Shown in pieces: positions 31,412 to 43,771 of a stretch of DNA of 64,000 bases. Position numbers and translations under genes: made by a program. The notes below the pieces were generated by a model. It was given only the letters and a program-made list of their open reading frames with translations. It was not told the DNA's origin and did not search any database. The stretch is from contig CM077593.1 of assembly GCA_039654915.1 (NCBI GenBank), forward strand, positions 35,930,501-35,994,500. Direction: 5' to 3'. This DNA is from Aquilaria yunnanensis (Eukaryota; Streptophyta; Magnoliopsida; Malvales; Thymelaeaceae). Numbering within the stretch: the first letter of the stretch is position 1; every line of letters starts with the position of its first letter.

Positions 31412-33907
31412 AATTTGGTTTGGCTTGACTGCCTAGAGGTAGTAAGAAGACGCAAGCAATATGAAAGACAGCCACGAACCATGGGATAGCCAGTGACTTG
31501 TGGTCATCATCTTGAGGTTAAGTGGAGTCCATGGCCTTTGAGTTGGCTTGTGGAAGAGGAGAGGCTCGAGTAGTGAAACTAGCCGGGTAGGCAAAGGACT
31601 ATGTCCTAAGTAAAACCAAGGACGTTGTGGTGATCGCTTGATACTTTATGTTAGTGCTAGTAAGTTAGTGGAACATTGAACTATCAACTTGAAAATGACC
31701 AAGTGATGCCAGAAAGAGTATGTTTAGCCTTAACCCTTTGGGATAGTATCAAAGGAGCGCCCATGAGGGAGAGTTCACTCTGACCAGTCGAGAGCCAACT
31801 CATATGTAACCACAAGGTAAAAGTATTCTCCCACCTAGTTAAGTACTATGCTTAGTAGTCTAAAGTGCCAGGTCTCATATAGGTACAGTTGTGCTCAGGT
31901 ATCTATTGTGACTCCGGTAATTACCAACTTCACCAAAGTTAAGAAAAGTTAAGGGTTGAAACCTAGCTAGAGAGGATTTTGGTTGAGCTAGTTTAAGCCC
32001 AATGTTTGAACATTTCACTTGACCTCAGTGCCTCACATAGAAAGGCTGGTGACTTGTCAGTTTGGTCAAGGGCTAGCGATTGAGACTCACAACTCTGAGG
32101 GGATAAACCAGTCCTAAGGTGCATATTTTGGTGCACAAAGTGGAGTTGTAGCGAATTAGCCACCCAAACTATTCTCCTTGGCTAACAACCTCCCGATAGT
32201 TAACTAAAGGAAATGGTGAAATCAGTTCTCCTACCGAGAAAGTTGAGTTGACATGGTGAAGCCATAAGTGCATCGTCCCGGGGAAAGGTTAGCACAATGT
32301 AGTTATGGTATGGTAGTTAAGCGTGAAAGTTGGAGATGGCTCTTTGTAACCATAGTTTCAGTAAGGAATAGTTATCTTGGAGATGCTTGATAGTGTTTGA
32401 GGCTGAGAAGCCTAGGAGGTGGCCGAGGAGTCAAGTAGGATGGAAGGCATGTTGAAGCATTGTGAAGAGGGCAAGGTGTCTAGCCAACTACCAAGCCAAG
32501 AATGCCTAAGTCAGCCTAGGACCAAGTAGTACCTTGCAACAAGTGCTTCAAGCATGCGGTAATTATTGGTGTCTAAGGAGCAAATGTACTACGGATACAC
32601 CTAAAATATTAATCCTACATGTGTAGGATGCTGGACTTTATGTGTAGGGAATCGAAGAGGTGAGTGTGTAATCTTTGGGCATCTAGGATACTTTGAGTGG
32701 AGCAGCTGAAGCATCAAGACCTTTGACTTGGGTAGCATATTGGTAGCTTAATGGCCGAGTGCTGGATGACCTAAGCCGTGAGGCACAGATGAAGCCCAAG
32801 GGCTGCTAACTGGTTGGAGGTCTTAGCACTCACGCCAGAAGGTTTTTCTCTTGTAGGCATATGAGTGTATGAGATTCCAAAGCAATGAAGGCAGTAGGAT
32901 TTTACTGCTTAGGAAATGTATGGGTACCCTGCCTAGTGCACTAGTTTGCCTAATGCTTGAATGCCATTTAAGGGTAGCATTGAAAGACTCATACTCTAGG
33001 GTGGGCCAAGACTTACAACACTCGGTAGATCACTCATTCAGAAGGGCACTAAAGTATAATGGAGCTTGAAGTGTAGTATGCCATACGGTGCTAGTGGTGT
33101 ATATGGTGAAGCCACAGTACACTAGTGACACAAATAATCTAGTGAACATTGGGAGTTGTCAGGTACGAAATCTAGAGTAAGGAACTGACAGTGTAAGGGT
33201 AGTGGACAAGTTTCATACTCGTTAAGCTAGCTTGCACTAAGAGGTTTGGTATCTGGCATTGGGTGCCAAACTAGAGTGGAACTTTTCCAATGTGAGTGTT
33301 AATAGACAAGTTTAACCTTTTTAAGTTAGCTTACATTAGTGGGTTCTGACATAGAGGAGTGAATGAAGGAAGTTTCTTTGTGCCAAACTTTTACTAAGAT
33401 CCTATCAGTGTATGGTTGGTGGATAAGCTTCTAAAAGCTTGTTAAGCTATCTTGCACTAAAGTACTTGGCACAGAGTTTGGTGTTGAGGAGTCATAATCA
33501 CTGAATTGACTAGTACAACTTTAAGCTGTCAAAGAACTTCAACTGCACCCATAAGCTGAGGGTAGTGAAAGACCATACCATAGTCTTCAAGGGTAAGGCT
33601 GCACTAAGGTGTTTCAGACTAAGTAAGGTCAAGCTAAGGTGGGGAGAACAGTGAGCAACAATCAGAATACTGTTGGTGTGAGCTCAAAGAATGGCAAGTG
33701 CCATAGTACCTATACAAGACAGATCCCGACTTAAATGCCTAGAAGGCATTAGTAGAGCGAGTCAGGTAGTTTGGCACCAAGTCCATTGTTGTACGACTGA
33801 CACCTCTTGGTTGGTTTGATCGGGATATGTTGGCACCATATCCTGGGATAATGTCTTAATGTAGGGAAATTGAATTTGGAGGACCAAATTCTCCAAGGTG
33901 GGGAGAA
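31412..33907 (+). mobile_element. Family X internal region: non-autonomous Tekay-related derivative
   Basis: 2.5 kb between two X LTRs with no supportable coding region (longest frames under 70 codons). The last part, GGAGGACCAAATTCTCCAAGG then GGGGAGAA directly before the LTR TGTTATAGCCC, closely matches the end of the intact Tekay-like element (GGAGGACCAAATTTCTTAAGG then GGGGAGTG, TGTAATGCCC). So the coding part was probably replaced or lost, as in LARD-type elements. No clear primer-binding site follows 31411. A diverged three-copy direct repeat occurs at 33191, 33291 and 33408. Confidence 0.6.
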
Positions 33908-36900
33908 TGTTATAGCCCTTAGAGTGGAATGCTTGGTGAGCAATGTAAGTTCGTAAATCCCTAGCTTAAATAACTTAGTTAGAGGTGAATTAGCAAAATC
34001 AAGTAAGTTATCCAGTGGTTAGTTGGCTCCCAATGGTTTATGGAACTAGGTCTACCTAGGTTCAAAATGATCATTTTACACCTTGAATGTTTCGAAAGAG
34101 TCCCGGGAGTAAAAATCATGTTTTTTAAAATATCAAAACCCAAGTTAATTAAGATTTTCTTAGGTGTTTTAATCCCTAGTTACTATTTGGAGGTGGGGTT
34201 TTTTTGTAACTTTTAAAAAAGTTTGAGGGAAGGAGCTTTGTTGGCTTAAAAGACTTCTGAAAGGGGTTGTTTGCCACTATTCCCTCATCCACCCAACACA
34301 TTTTCGTAGCTTTCTCTTGCCCTCTCTATCTCTTGCTTAAATCTCCACAAAATCATGGTTTTATGATGAAATTGGAAGTTTTTTTTGATGCCCAAGTGAA
34401 GGAATGCTTGCTTTGCACTTGTTTTCTTGGTTTGAAGCTTCTTGAGGAATTTTTCTTTCTTGGGCATAGTGTCTACACGTGGTAAGCTTCAATCCTTGTT
34501 GTTTTCATGTTTCTTGACCTTAAACAAGCTTGGGTTTTGTTGGGTTTGAGTTAAGTTGGTGCCAAGAACCTTTGTTTGTGTGTTCGAACCTAGGAACCTA
34601 GTCGAACCCCTAGAACCAGGAGTTTGACACTTGTGGTGGTTGATTATTGCTAGTTCAAGGTAAATTGAGGTAAGGGATTTATGATTCATGCATATTTAAT
34701 GTCATTCATAGCTTGCATGTGGTAGAATTCAAGTAGTCTTGTGAATGGTGTTAATTGGTGGATGGTAATGTACATGGTGGACTAGTAAGGTTTTGATGAT
34801 TTGTGTCGTGTTTATGGACACCATGAGGTTGGTTTAAATGGTGCATTGTGACTTAGTGCATGTGTACATGTAGGTTTGGGGCAATCGGAGGTGCCCTAGG
34901 CCCAATGAAAGGCATTGGAAGCCCCCAAAGCGCCTGTGGAGCAAAATCTGGGATTTTTCTGGGCACAAAAGGTTGGGGACGCATCGCCAAGGTTGGGGAC
35001 AAGTTGCCAAGGCCTCGTGGAAAAAATTATAGCTTTTTATACTGTGGTGATGCATCACCAACCCACTGGCAAAATGCTTGGACCTACAAATTTTAGAGTG
35101 TAGTCCAGTTATGGTACCAAAACTGTGCATTTAGACTCCCAGGATTGGTAATGTTCTGTAGGCCATCAGAACACTACCCTTAGTGTGCATACCCAAGTGG
35201 CCCTCTTGGGCACTATGTAAATACATGAATATTGGTCCAACCATCACACACATATTCACATTTCATGCACACCATGGCAGCAAAGAAGGAAAACACTAGC
35301 ACAAGTCTTAGTTTTGGCTTCCTCACATTAGGCAATCTTGTTAAGTTCTAGTGGCCAGCTACTGCACCTGTAACTTCCACTAATAAACTGTATCATTCTA
35401 GCCTCATACCCCCCTGTTTTCTTTGCTCCATTATGAAGTAGAGACTTAGAGCAAACCAAGGAATTTTGTTTTACATCAATAGCCCACCTATGGACCAAGT
35501 TATGGATTTTTTAAGTTGGTTACAAAATTCTGACCAAATGAACAGTAACTCAGCCAATTTTGCATCATCATATCTTTGGCTACAAGGATCCAAATCCAAA
35601 AATTCCAAATTCCAGTTCAACCTCTAGATGTTGTCTAGGTGTGGTCAAATTTCATACCAAGATTCATTCTACACAGGGAGATATTAAGCTTTAGGTACAT
35701 GGTCGAAATTCTGGCAACTTTTGGACCATTTTGCCCAAACAATTTTTCCAAACCATGAAAACACTTCATTCACAAGGGGAAAGCCCTCCAAGGCTATACC
35801 ATACATGTCCAATACACATATTAATTACATTCTCTTTCATCTACCAACTTTATGTGGCCAAAACAGAATTTACAAGAAAGCAGCCTATCATTCACACTTA
35901 GGCAGCTTTGCACCACATCACTTACATAGCCAAAACATTACTCAAATGTTCACATACTTGTCTCATCTTACATACACTACATGTACATGCATACATGCAC
36001 TACAATATGGTATTAACTCAGCTAAATACGCACCCTAGGTTACAGGAGGTCCTGAGACACAATGGACTCCAAAAACAGGATGCTGGACAGCTGCTGCACA
36101 ACACAGTAAGTACCACCATTAAAAATACCAAATGTGCTCCTAAAATCACCAAAGTTTCCAGATCACAACTAGACATATGGAGGTTGATGTACCTGAAATT
36201 TCAGATCAAAACTCAAACCACAAAGGTTAGTTTGAAGGTGATCTTTCTGCTGGACCTGAAATGACAGAATTGAGGGGAGTAAGTTTCATTGAGAAACTTA
36301 GTAAGGGTAGCACTTGGATTCAATAGGCAATGTAACCATCATTAAAACCTGCATCCAAAGAAACTAAAACACAAAAACCACAATGCATATATACAAGATA
36401 TAGCAACCAAATGCAGCAGCCAAACACAAACAACAAACACATGAAATGTGGCAGCAGCATATACCATAGGTTAGTCCATAAAACACATAATAAACATAAC
36501 CAAATCACTATGGCAGCCCTCATCAAGCTAATGCTTGGTCTTAGGAGAATTTTAACAGTAGTTAGTACTAACTTTGGGTCCTAGAAACCCTCACTTTATT
36601 GCCATCATTGTGCACTTCACACTAGGTCACAAAACCTTCAATAAGTGCACTCCCCTCACTAAGCTTGGTTCATCAAGCTCATGGCTCTCTTCCAAGCTTA
36701 TCCCTAGCTCCATGGATGTTTGAAAATATAGAAAAAAACCCATGAGAGCAAGAGAACCCTTACCTTGATGGGTATGCTGAAATTGGAGCTTGATCCTAGG
36801 TGCACTCAAGCAATAGCACCAAATAGCTTCCAATTGTGCTTCCTTGACTTCAATTGCAAGTAGTTTTGAGTTTGAAGGTATGGTGGCTATGGAGGAAGTG

Positions 36901-38964
36901 TGGAGGAGAGGGCTGGCTTTATTTTCGCTGGTGGAGGCCGAAATTTAGAGAAGCAAAGGTGGTCTTGACTACTTAAATAGTCAAAAGTACACTAAACACA
37001 CTTAAGTAGTCTTAACCTTGTCTTATGTCATTTTCCTTGCTACAAGACTATGGTTTCTTAGTCTTAATCTCTTGGCCCACATTTGACCATCCTTATCTTC
37101 CTTTATCATCCCTCCTTATGTGGGATAACCCCACAAAACTTCCATTTGACTTAAGTCATAGACATACACATCTTAAGGCCTACATTAGAACACTTAGGTC
37201 CTTTATGCCTTTTTGTGTTTTCTTTATCCTTAGTTGTCTGCCATAAGCAATTTGGTCCTCCAATAGCACTTTCAAACCATTCATATCCTTCCCATAACTC
37301 TCCAAATCTCTTTTGTGAAAGTTTTGCAATTGAGTACCCGAATTTCCAAAACCTTACAAAAAAAGTCCATAGGTTGCTTGACAAACAAGTAATCCTTAAG
37401 GCTTTTCTTGGGGACCAAGTTACCAACTTGTAACACTTTTAAGGAGGTGTTGATCATACCTTTTACCCCCGACACTACAATCACTATGGTGAGAATTACA
37501 CAATATAACGGTTTTTAGCCATTATAACATACTTGTAATTCTCCCATTTTGTGAGGTGGTAACATAGAGGAATGATGATTCAAGGATCAACGCATAGGTA
37601 AGAGGAAGGGCTACCATTTCCATGTTTTTCCCAAGCTTTAATTGGCCCAAATTTAGGTTCACTTTTTTTCTCAATGATGGGACATTTGGCCACATTTTAG
37701 CACTATTAATTAGGTGTAAGGTTTAATACCATCAAGAGCCTAGCTGGGCCTTCAGGGTTTAAGGTCCTGATGTCAAAATCTTAGTGCACCTTGGTGGGTT
37801 CCAATGAAACTAGTAAATGAGTCCAACCATGGTCATTGCCAGGCCCCTAGGGTGACCTAAGTAATAGTAGATAAGTATATACCTTGAGTGATGGTTTAGT
37901 CTACCCGTAGCCTAGGCAAGGTTACTTGAGGCATTAGTAAGAAGCTGGTGCACTCTTAGTAAGGTATTGAGGTGAAAGGCTAGTACATAAGTGACCTAGG
38001 CAATTCTAAAGACTTGAGGCACTATATGGAGGCTTAGTGTACCTAGTGAGTTCCTTATATCTCAAATAAGGTGCATCCACCATGTTCACCTGCACAACTA
38101 TCAAGGGAAGGTTATTTAGTGAGCTTAGCTTACTATGACATCTCCAAGGCAAGCTTGCTAGTGAGTTAAGAGTGAAACGCGCTAGGCATGGGGTGACATT
38201 TGTTCGAGGACTAGGAAAAGGAAGGGTCCCAAGAAAATCTAATATATGCGCATATGTTAGCCCTCTAACTACAAACACGTGCAATAGACTTGTGATATAT
38301 TATATATGTGTGTGTCCATGGGGTTTTTCTTCCAAGATGAAGGATCCCTTACTGAGAACCTTTGATTCTCACTCCCTTAACTTTTATTGTGCAGATCTTG
38401 GGTGTCGTTGAGCCAGAAACCATTGAGGGTTGTTGAGCTAGGCTCATGAGCAAATATATGGTTTACTTGAATCTTTTTAATTCTAGTTTGTCATTTGATT
38501 GTTGGTTAAGTTTGGTACTAACTACAGTTGTCTATTTATTTGATAAAGGCTAGTGAAGCATAAGGGAGGGATTTAGAGCTTGCCACCGGAAGTTGCTCTA
38601 AGGTGAGAGCTTAGTTTTGGATCTTAGTAGTATTGTTACATGTATAGTTTTCATACAATAGTTTGCCTTCGATGTTCATGTATGAGTAGTGTACTCTAGA
38701 GTCGCTCTTGGGTGTAAGCATAGTCTACTTTTACTTGGATGTTAACACACGGTTGATTTTGTGTAATTAACCATATAGATGCTTTGTATGCTTTGACGGT
38801 TTCAATATTTGATTTTACTAAAATGCCATGGCATTGTTTTATGTTCTAGTTATTTGTTTAATCAAGGTTTTTAACTAGTGTTCATGTAATTAATTAGCCA
38901 ATTGCGACTAGTGTGGGGCAAGTTCCCATAGGCTTCCTTGGCAGGCCCATGAGCGGCCATGTCA
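33908..38964 (+). repeat. Family X 3' LTR, interrupted by Y copy 2
   Basis: Begins TGTTATAGCCC after a purine-rich tract (33895-33907) and ends GAGCGGCCATGTCA. Without the insert it is about 2.9 kb, the size range of chromovirus LTRs. A 16-bp perfect palindrome TGGTGATGCATCACCA is at 35045-35060. No gene. Confidence 0.6.
35407..37564 (-). repeat. LTR family Y copy 2
   Basis: About 2.16 kb, inverted, ends ...GAGGTGGTAACA at 37564. The left end is uncertain by a few bases because the expected TG is CA here. No matching target duplication was found. Aligns along its length with 26816-30399. Confidence 0.55.
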
Positions 38965-39229
38965 CTTAACCACAAAGTTAGTCCTCAAGCTTTACAACTT
39001 ATTCATTTTGGTTACTTACCAGTAGGATTCTCATCTGTGAAGGGCTTTATTCTTTGCAATATTTATCATAAGATGGAAAAGTCAAAAAGCATATCAGCCA
39101 CCTTACTAAAGGCTCACCAAACCTATGTTGGTTTCTCAGACTGAAGTTTTTTCCATGCATGTTGCTGCTAGAGAAGGTTTTTCTAGCCTCACTCTGAATC
39201 ACCTTCCCACTCTCCTTAAGTAGGTTATA
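38965..39229 (+). other. Unassigned sequence between the X LTR and the Copia relic
   Basis: AT-rich, no convincing coding frame. Possibly the decayed gag end of the Copia relic that follows. Confidence 0.3.
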
Positions 39230-40570
39230 TCTTCCAATTCTTCATTTACTACTTCCTTATCTATCATACCCGGTAATTCATGTTGGTATTTTGATTCTAT
39301 TTGTTGCAATCATAAGACTTCAAATTTGTCCATCATGCCTACAAAAGCACCAAATTCTTCTTCCCCATCTATACAAGCTACAAACGGCACAAAAATGACA
39401 GCCGCCAATATTGGAGATATAAAAACTCCATATCTTGGTTTACCCAACACATAACTTGTTCCAAACATAACTTTCAATCTTATCTTCACTGGCCAACTTT
39501 GTGAACTTGAACTTATTATTACATTTTATTCTTTTGGTTGCTAGGTTCAGGATCCATAGGTGGGTCAAATTCTTAGAATTGGACGTAAGGTTGGGAGACT
39601 ATTTAAGCTCACATCTCTAAATATTCCAGAGAAATGTTGTCCTACCACCACAAATTCTATTTCTCCTTCACATTAATGGCATCTCTGTCTTGGCCATGCT
39701 TCACCCGATAAACTTCATCCATTGATCTATCGAGGTTCTCTTGGCCTCGTTAAATTTTAATCATTTGATTGCTTGAATTGTCAATTAGCTAAATATCCTA
39801 CTTTGTCCTTCTCAAATAGTAATTATGTGTTAGACACTTTTTTTGCCTTTGTTCATTCTGATATTTGGGGTTCCTTACCTACACCTTCTATCAGTGGTTA
39901 TTGGTACTTTATTTTTTTATTGGTGATTACTCTTATTTGACTTGGATCTATTTCTTGAAGCAAAAATCTGAACTACCACAAATCTATATTAAGTTTGTTA
40001 CCATGATCAAAACCTAATTTTCTACCATAATTAAGGTTCTTAGCATTGATAATGCAATGGAATACAAAGACTTCTTTCTTCTACAGTTCGTTATAATCCA
40101 AGGCACTATGGTTCAATGTTCTTGTCCTATTACCTTCTATCAAAATGGAAGAGTTGACCGAAAACACCATAATATTCTAGATACCACTCAAGTTCTTCTA
40201 ATCACTACTGCCTTTCTAGAAAAATTTTGAGGAAAAGCAGCTATTAATGTTGTATATACCATCGATCAACTCCCAACTCCTGTCTTCAATAATTAGTCAC
40301 CATCTGAATGTTTATTTGCTAAGCCTCCTGATTGCTCTGTTCATAAACCTTTTTGTTGTGCTTGTTTTGTTCTTCTCCAACCTCATGAACACAATAAATT
40401 AGAACATCGTGCTTGTATCTGTTGCTTCCAAGGCTATAGGATTGAACAGAAAGGTTCCAAATGTTGGAACCCAATCTCAAACTGACTTCAAGTATCTTGT
40501 CATGTCACCTTTTTGGAAAAATACTTGTTTTCTTCCTTATCCAAATTTCACTTAACTCATACTACTCCAT
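39230..40570 (+). pseudogene. Heavily decayed Ty1/Copia pol relic: protease, pre-integrase and integrase
   Basis: No intact frame, but Copia landmarks follow in order: protease WYFDSICCNHKT near 39287, then LPNT and TFNLIFTGQLCEL; the pre-integrase zinc motif WHLCLGHASPDKL at 39677; CLNCQLAKY at about 39770; integrase core FVHSDIWGS at about 39850, SIDNAMEYKDFF near 40045, QNGRVDRKHHNILDTT near 40140; then INVVYTIDQLPTPV and VLLQPHEHNKLEHRACICCF, and the strand-transfer-downstream GYRIEQKG. Numerous stops and shifts. It is much older than the other Copia element and from a different family. Confidence 0.8.
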
Positions 40571-41554
40571 TACCATTTTTCATGAACCCCTCTATTGAAT
40601 TATTCCTAAGAACTAAAAGTTTGAATAAGCTTAAGTACTTTCCTCCTCTATGAGATCTACTTTAGCATACTTTATCATATGAAGCCCCCAACATGACCAA
40701 TCCACCCAAGTAAGGCTTTGATTGGCTAGGAAAAAAGCTGCTTCAATACTTAACATGATTTGGAAGTAATTTTCATCTAGGAAGCAATGTTGCTTGCATA
40801 ACATTGTGAACCTTTAATAATATATAGTGTCCAAGACCATTTTGATAGCGATGCTTCGATGAACTGCAAACCATTGGCTGCCTTGTACAATTTGGGGATG
40901 TCTACTTGGTGCTCCATATGTTTCTAGAAATGGCTCCTAAGGTGGATGCTTTCGCCTTCAGATGCATCCATGAAGCTGTACTTGGACATGGTGATGTATT
41001 GGTATATCAAGGTGAAGTTGTAGAGAGGGATACAGACTTAGAGAGCAGGATGAACCATTTGTCCCCATTCCATGGCCTGCAAAATGAAGAGATTTCAATC
41101 AACAAAATGGTCATGACCATGTCCTTTCTCTTCCAGTTCCAATGAAGCAACTAGAGCAAAATCGGCTTTTGATTTGCCAGGAATGAAAAATAGAAAAAGA
41201 TGGAAAATGTCCCTTGAGTTTGGGTAAGGTAGGAACGTAGATGAAGCACATGCCTTGTTGCCACTCTAAAAGCTTGTCCTAAAGAGAAGCCAGTGGTAGC
41301 AGACCGACAGTCAAGAACATAAAGGCAATCTTGGGCGGTGTCGTAAATGTGAGCCCCTTGCTCATTCGATGTGAGCCCCTTGCTCATTCGATGTGAGCCC
41401 CTAGCTCATTTATGATGCGTGAGATTCCCTTTTGAACAACTCTTGGTCGTTCATGTCGTGAAGGATATCTAATAAAGGTTGTAACTTTTATCTTGGAAAA
41501 AGAGGGATATTGTTGGAGTTGTAACCAAAGCTTCGAATTGCGAACATGGTGAGA
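40571..41554 (+). other. Unassigned stretch, possible end of the Copia relic
   Basis: No recognisable gene. A 79-codon frame at 40906-41145 resembles nothing I know. A 22-bp tandem repeat is at 41347-41412. A purine run AAAAAGAGGG at 41498-41507, followed by TGTTGGAGTTG at 41511, could be the polypurine tract and 3' LTR start of the relic, but no LTR partner is visible. Confidence 0.3.
41347..41412 (+). repeat. Tandem repeat, three copies of 22 bp
   Basis: ATGTGAGCCCCTTGCTCATT plus CG, twice identical and once with changes (CTAGCTCATTTA). Confidence 0.85.
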
Positions 41555-41977
41555 CAGTGGCAAACCATAATAGGGCAGGGGGCGCTATTGCCCCCAAAAA
41601 TTTTGAAAAGATTTAGATATAGGTACTTAATTGGTTAATTCAAGAGAAATTAGGTGCTAAATATGCATTTTTACCCCATGAAAATGATGGAAAAATACAA
41701 AGAAGGGGGACAGTGAGGTAGGCACTGAAGAAAGTAAGGATGAAATTAGTAATTATTCCCTCTAAACTTAAGCTGATATTCTAACATGGCCTAAATGCAA
41801 TGCACCATTACTCCTCCAACTTTCTAACTCTTACAAGTTACTCCCTTAGGTTTGAATTAGTACAACTTAGTCCCAATCTCCAACTTTGCCTAACCGTGAT
41901 GTAGTCCTTTTCCCCGGGCTTCGTCAACTCTCCTCCCGGCTCACCCTTTCGAACGAAAAATCATGGTTTCGCCACTG
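41555..41977. mobile_element. hAT-type MITE 1 (non-autonomous DNA transposon)
   Basis: 423 bp with terminal inverted repeats CAGTGGCAAACCATAAT and, read inverted from the right end, CAGTGGCGAAACCATGAT (one indel, one change). Flanking 8-mers TGGTGAGA (41547-41554) and TGGTAAGA (41978-41985) differ at one base. An 8-bp duplication with a CAGTGGC tip is the mark of hAT elements. No transposase is encoded, so movement would need a partner. Confidence 0.85.
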
Positions 41978-42086
41978 TGGTAAGAACAACTAAAATGAAG
42001 ATCGAGAGAACAAGCGATAGAGCAAATGATCTAGGTCATAGAGACCAATGAAATCTTGAACTCAATGGTTTGGCTTCTCCAAAACC

Positions 42087-42733
42087 CAATGGCAGATCCA
42101 AACATTTTATAAAGGGAGGTTCATAAACATATACAAATATCAAATTTAAGATTAAAAAATAATGCTTATAAATTTACATATGTAACATAGATTTTAAACT
42201 CATATACAACATAACGATGAATCTTTTTAGAATAAAATCTAAAAAAAACTCAAATGTAACATCTATTGTTTCTGTCTTTAGTCCAGCAACTACAATAAAA
42301 ATTATAAAATTATATATAAATTATGGAAAAGATGGGCAAGATGTGCATGCTGTGTTGAAAGTACAAGAAAAATATCCTTTTCAGCCCTTAATTTTATATT
42401 GTTTCCAACTAGGTCATTAATTTTTCATATATTTACACATAAAATAAAGTAAAAAAATTATTTAACGTTTGGGTGGGAAAATGTATGAAAGTTCAATGGC
42501 TAGTATTGACTTTTTTCATCAAAAAATTGTTAGTAAATGAGAGAGATTGACTCTTTTTTTTTCTTTATTAAACCAACAGATGCTCATCATTTTGTTCCAA
42601 TAGATGTTATGAAAATTATGAGAGTTTATTAAAAAATTCAAAGGCTAATTACTAAATTATGTATCTCTTATTAACATTTTTTTAAAAAATGGGGTTCATG
42701 GACCCCCATACGCACAACATGGATCTACCTCAG
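42087..42733. mobile_element. hAT-type MITE 2 (non-autonomous DNA transposon)
   Basis: 647 bp flanked by a perfect 8-bp duplication CCAAAACC (42079-42086 and 42734-42741). The tips CAATGGCAGATCCA and, inverted, CTGAGGTAGATCCA match at 10 of 14 bases. Very AT-rich inside, with no coding capacity. Separated from MITE 1 by only about 100 bp. Confidence 0.82.
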
Positions 42734-42890
42734 CCAAAACCACCACGCATCCCTTACTAAACAAAATAAAAAACAAAACTGCCAAACTGCTTGGCTACAA
42801 TCCCAAAACAATCTAATTGACCCAGTTTATGTTGGATGAAGCAAGCTCAGAAGTGTCATTATATGTCTCTACTTGAACTAGTTTACATAC

Positions 42891-43771
42891 TGATAGCCAA
42901 AGACTATCGCCTCTATCTGGCCGAACTCCCTGCCACAAGAATGGCCAGAAGAGACTGGCGATACCCGAGTGAAAATAGGATCATACACCTCGGGAGATAG
43001 CCGAAGAGCTCCGAGCCCGGCACGCCAGGAAACTTGAGGATACTACTAGCCCCCCCAAGGTTGCAAACAGATCGCCTTCGGAAAAGAGGCACCAGCTATT
43101 GCGGGCCGAACATGATCTCCCCGAAGGCGGAACTCCCTGAAGCTGGGAACCCCCGAACTGGGTGCGTGTTTCCCGAAGAGGCATTGTCCGTACCAAAGGA
43201 CGACCTCACCCAGGGACCTCGGGAGTACGGCAGGAGCATTTGAGGAAGCATTTAAGGAAGCCTCTGACACGTCCTTTCACAGACGTCATGAAGCCGCCTC
43301 AATAGGCGCTCTGACACGCTGACGCGATCAAAGTCACATCATGGCCCATCTCAGCACAAGGCTCAAGGCAACCTGCTACCAGCTATCTGTCCCCTACGCC
43401 CAGAAACTCAGGGAACATCCGACCGAACACGTGTCGCGATCTGAACGGGCTAGGCACTCCTATAAATACCAGGAAATAAATACTTGGCAAGAGGTTGGTT
43501 GGCAAAAGGTCTGACTCCCAGACTCTGAGAAAATCACCAGGCAAGACTCTTCAGCCCCTTTGTGCTATTTCCTCTGCCTTTTCTCAGCCACCACTGACTT
43601 GGGCGTCGGAGGCTCCCCCCCCCCGGAAACACATTCCGGGGGCCTCCTAACCCACTTTTTCTGAGCATCTCAGGTACTCTCCCTTGGGCGCACCATCCTC
43701 CAGGCGTTCTTCCTCCTAGAAGTCTCTCCAACAGTCACGATGACTCTAAACGATGAGGCCCATGGCCATCA
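42891..43771 (+). repeat. T2 5' LTR
   Basis: 881 bp, TGATAGCC...GGCCATCA. The terminal hairpin carries one mismatch (GATAGCC-AAA-GACTATC). G-box CACGTG at 43428-43433 and TATAAATA at 43461-43468. ATG 43740 for gag lies 32 bases from its end. Confidence 0.94.

Noticed and set aside
34267..35130. Several 60-100 codon frames in the X LTR
   Set aside because: Non-coding LTR sequence; the frames overlap on both strands and match no family.
30400..35404. Y copies as the two LTRs of one minus-strand element
   Set aside because: The sequence between them contains X LTR boundaries and no primer site or pol, so it is not a Y internal region.
40906..41145. 79-codon frame as a host gene fragment
   Set aside because: No recognised domain; lies next to a decayed Copia relic, so chance or relic sequence is likelier.
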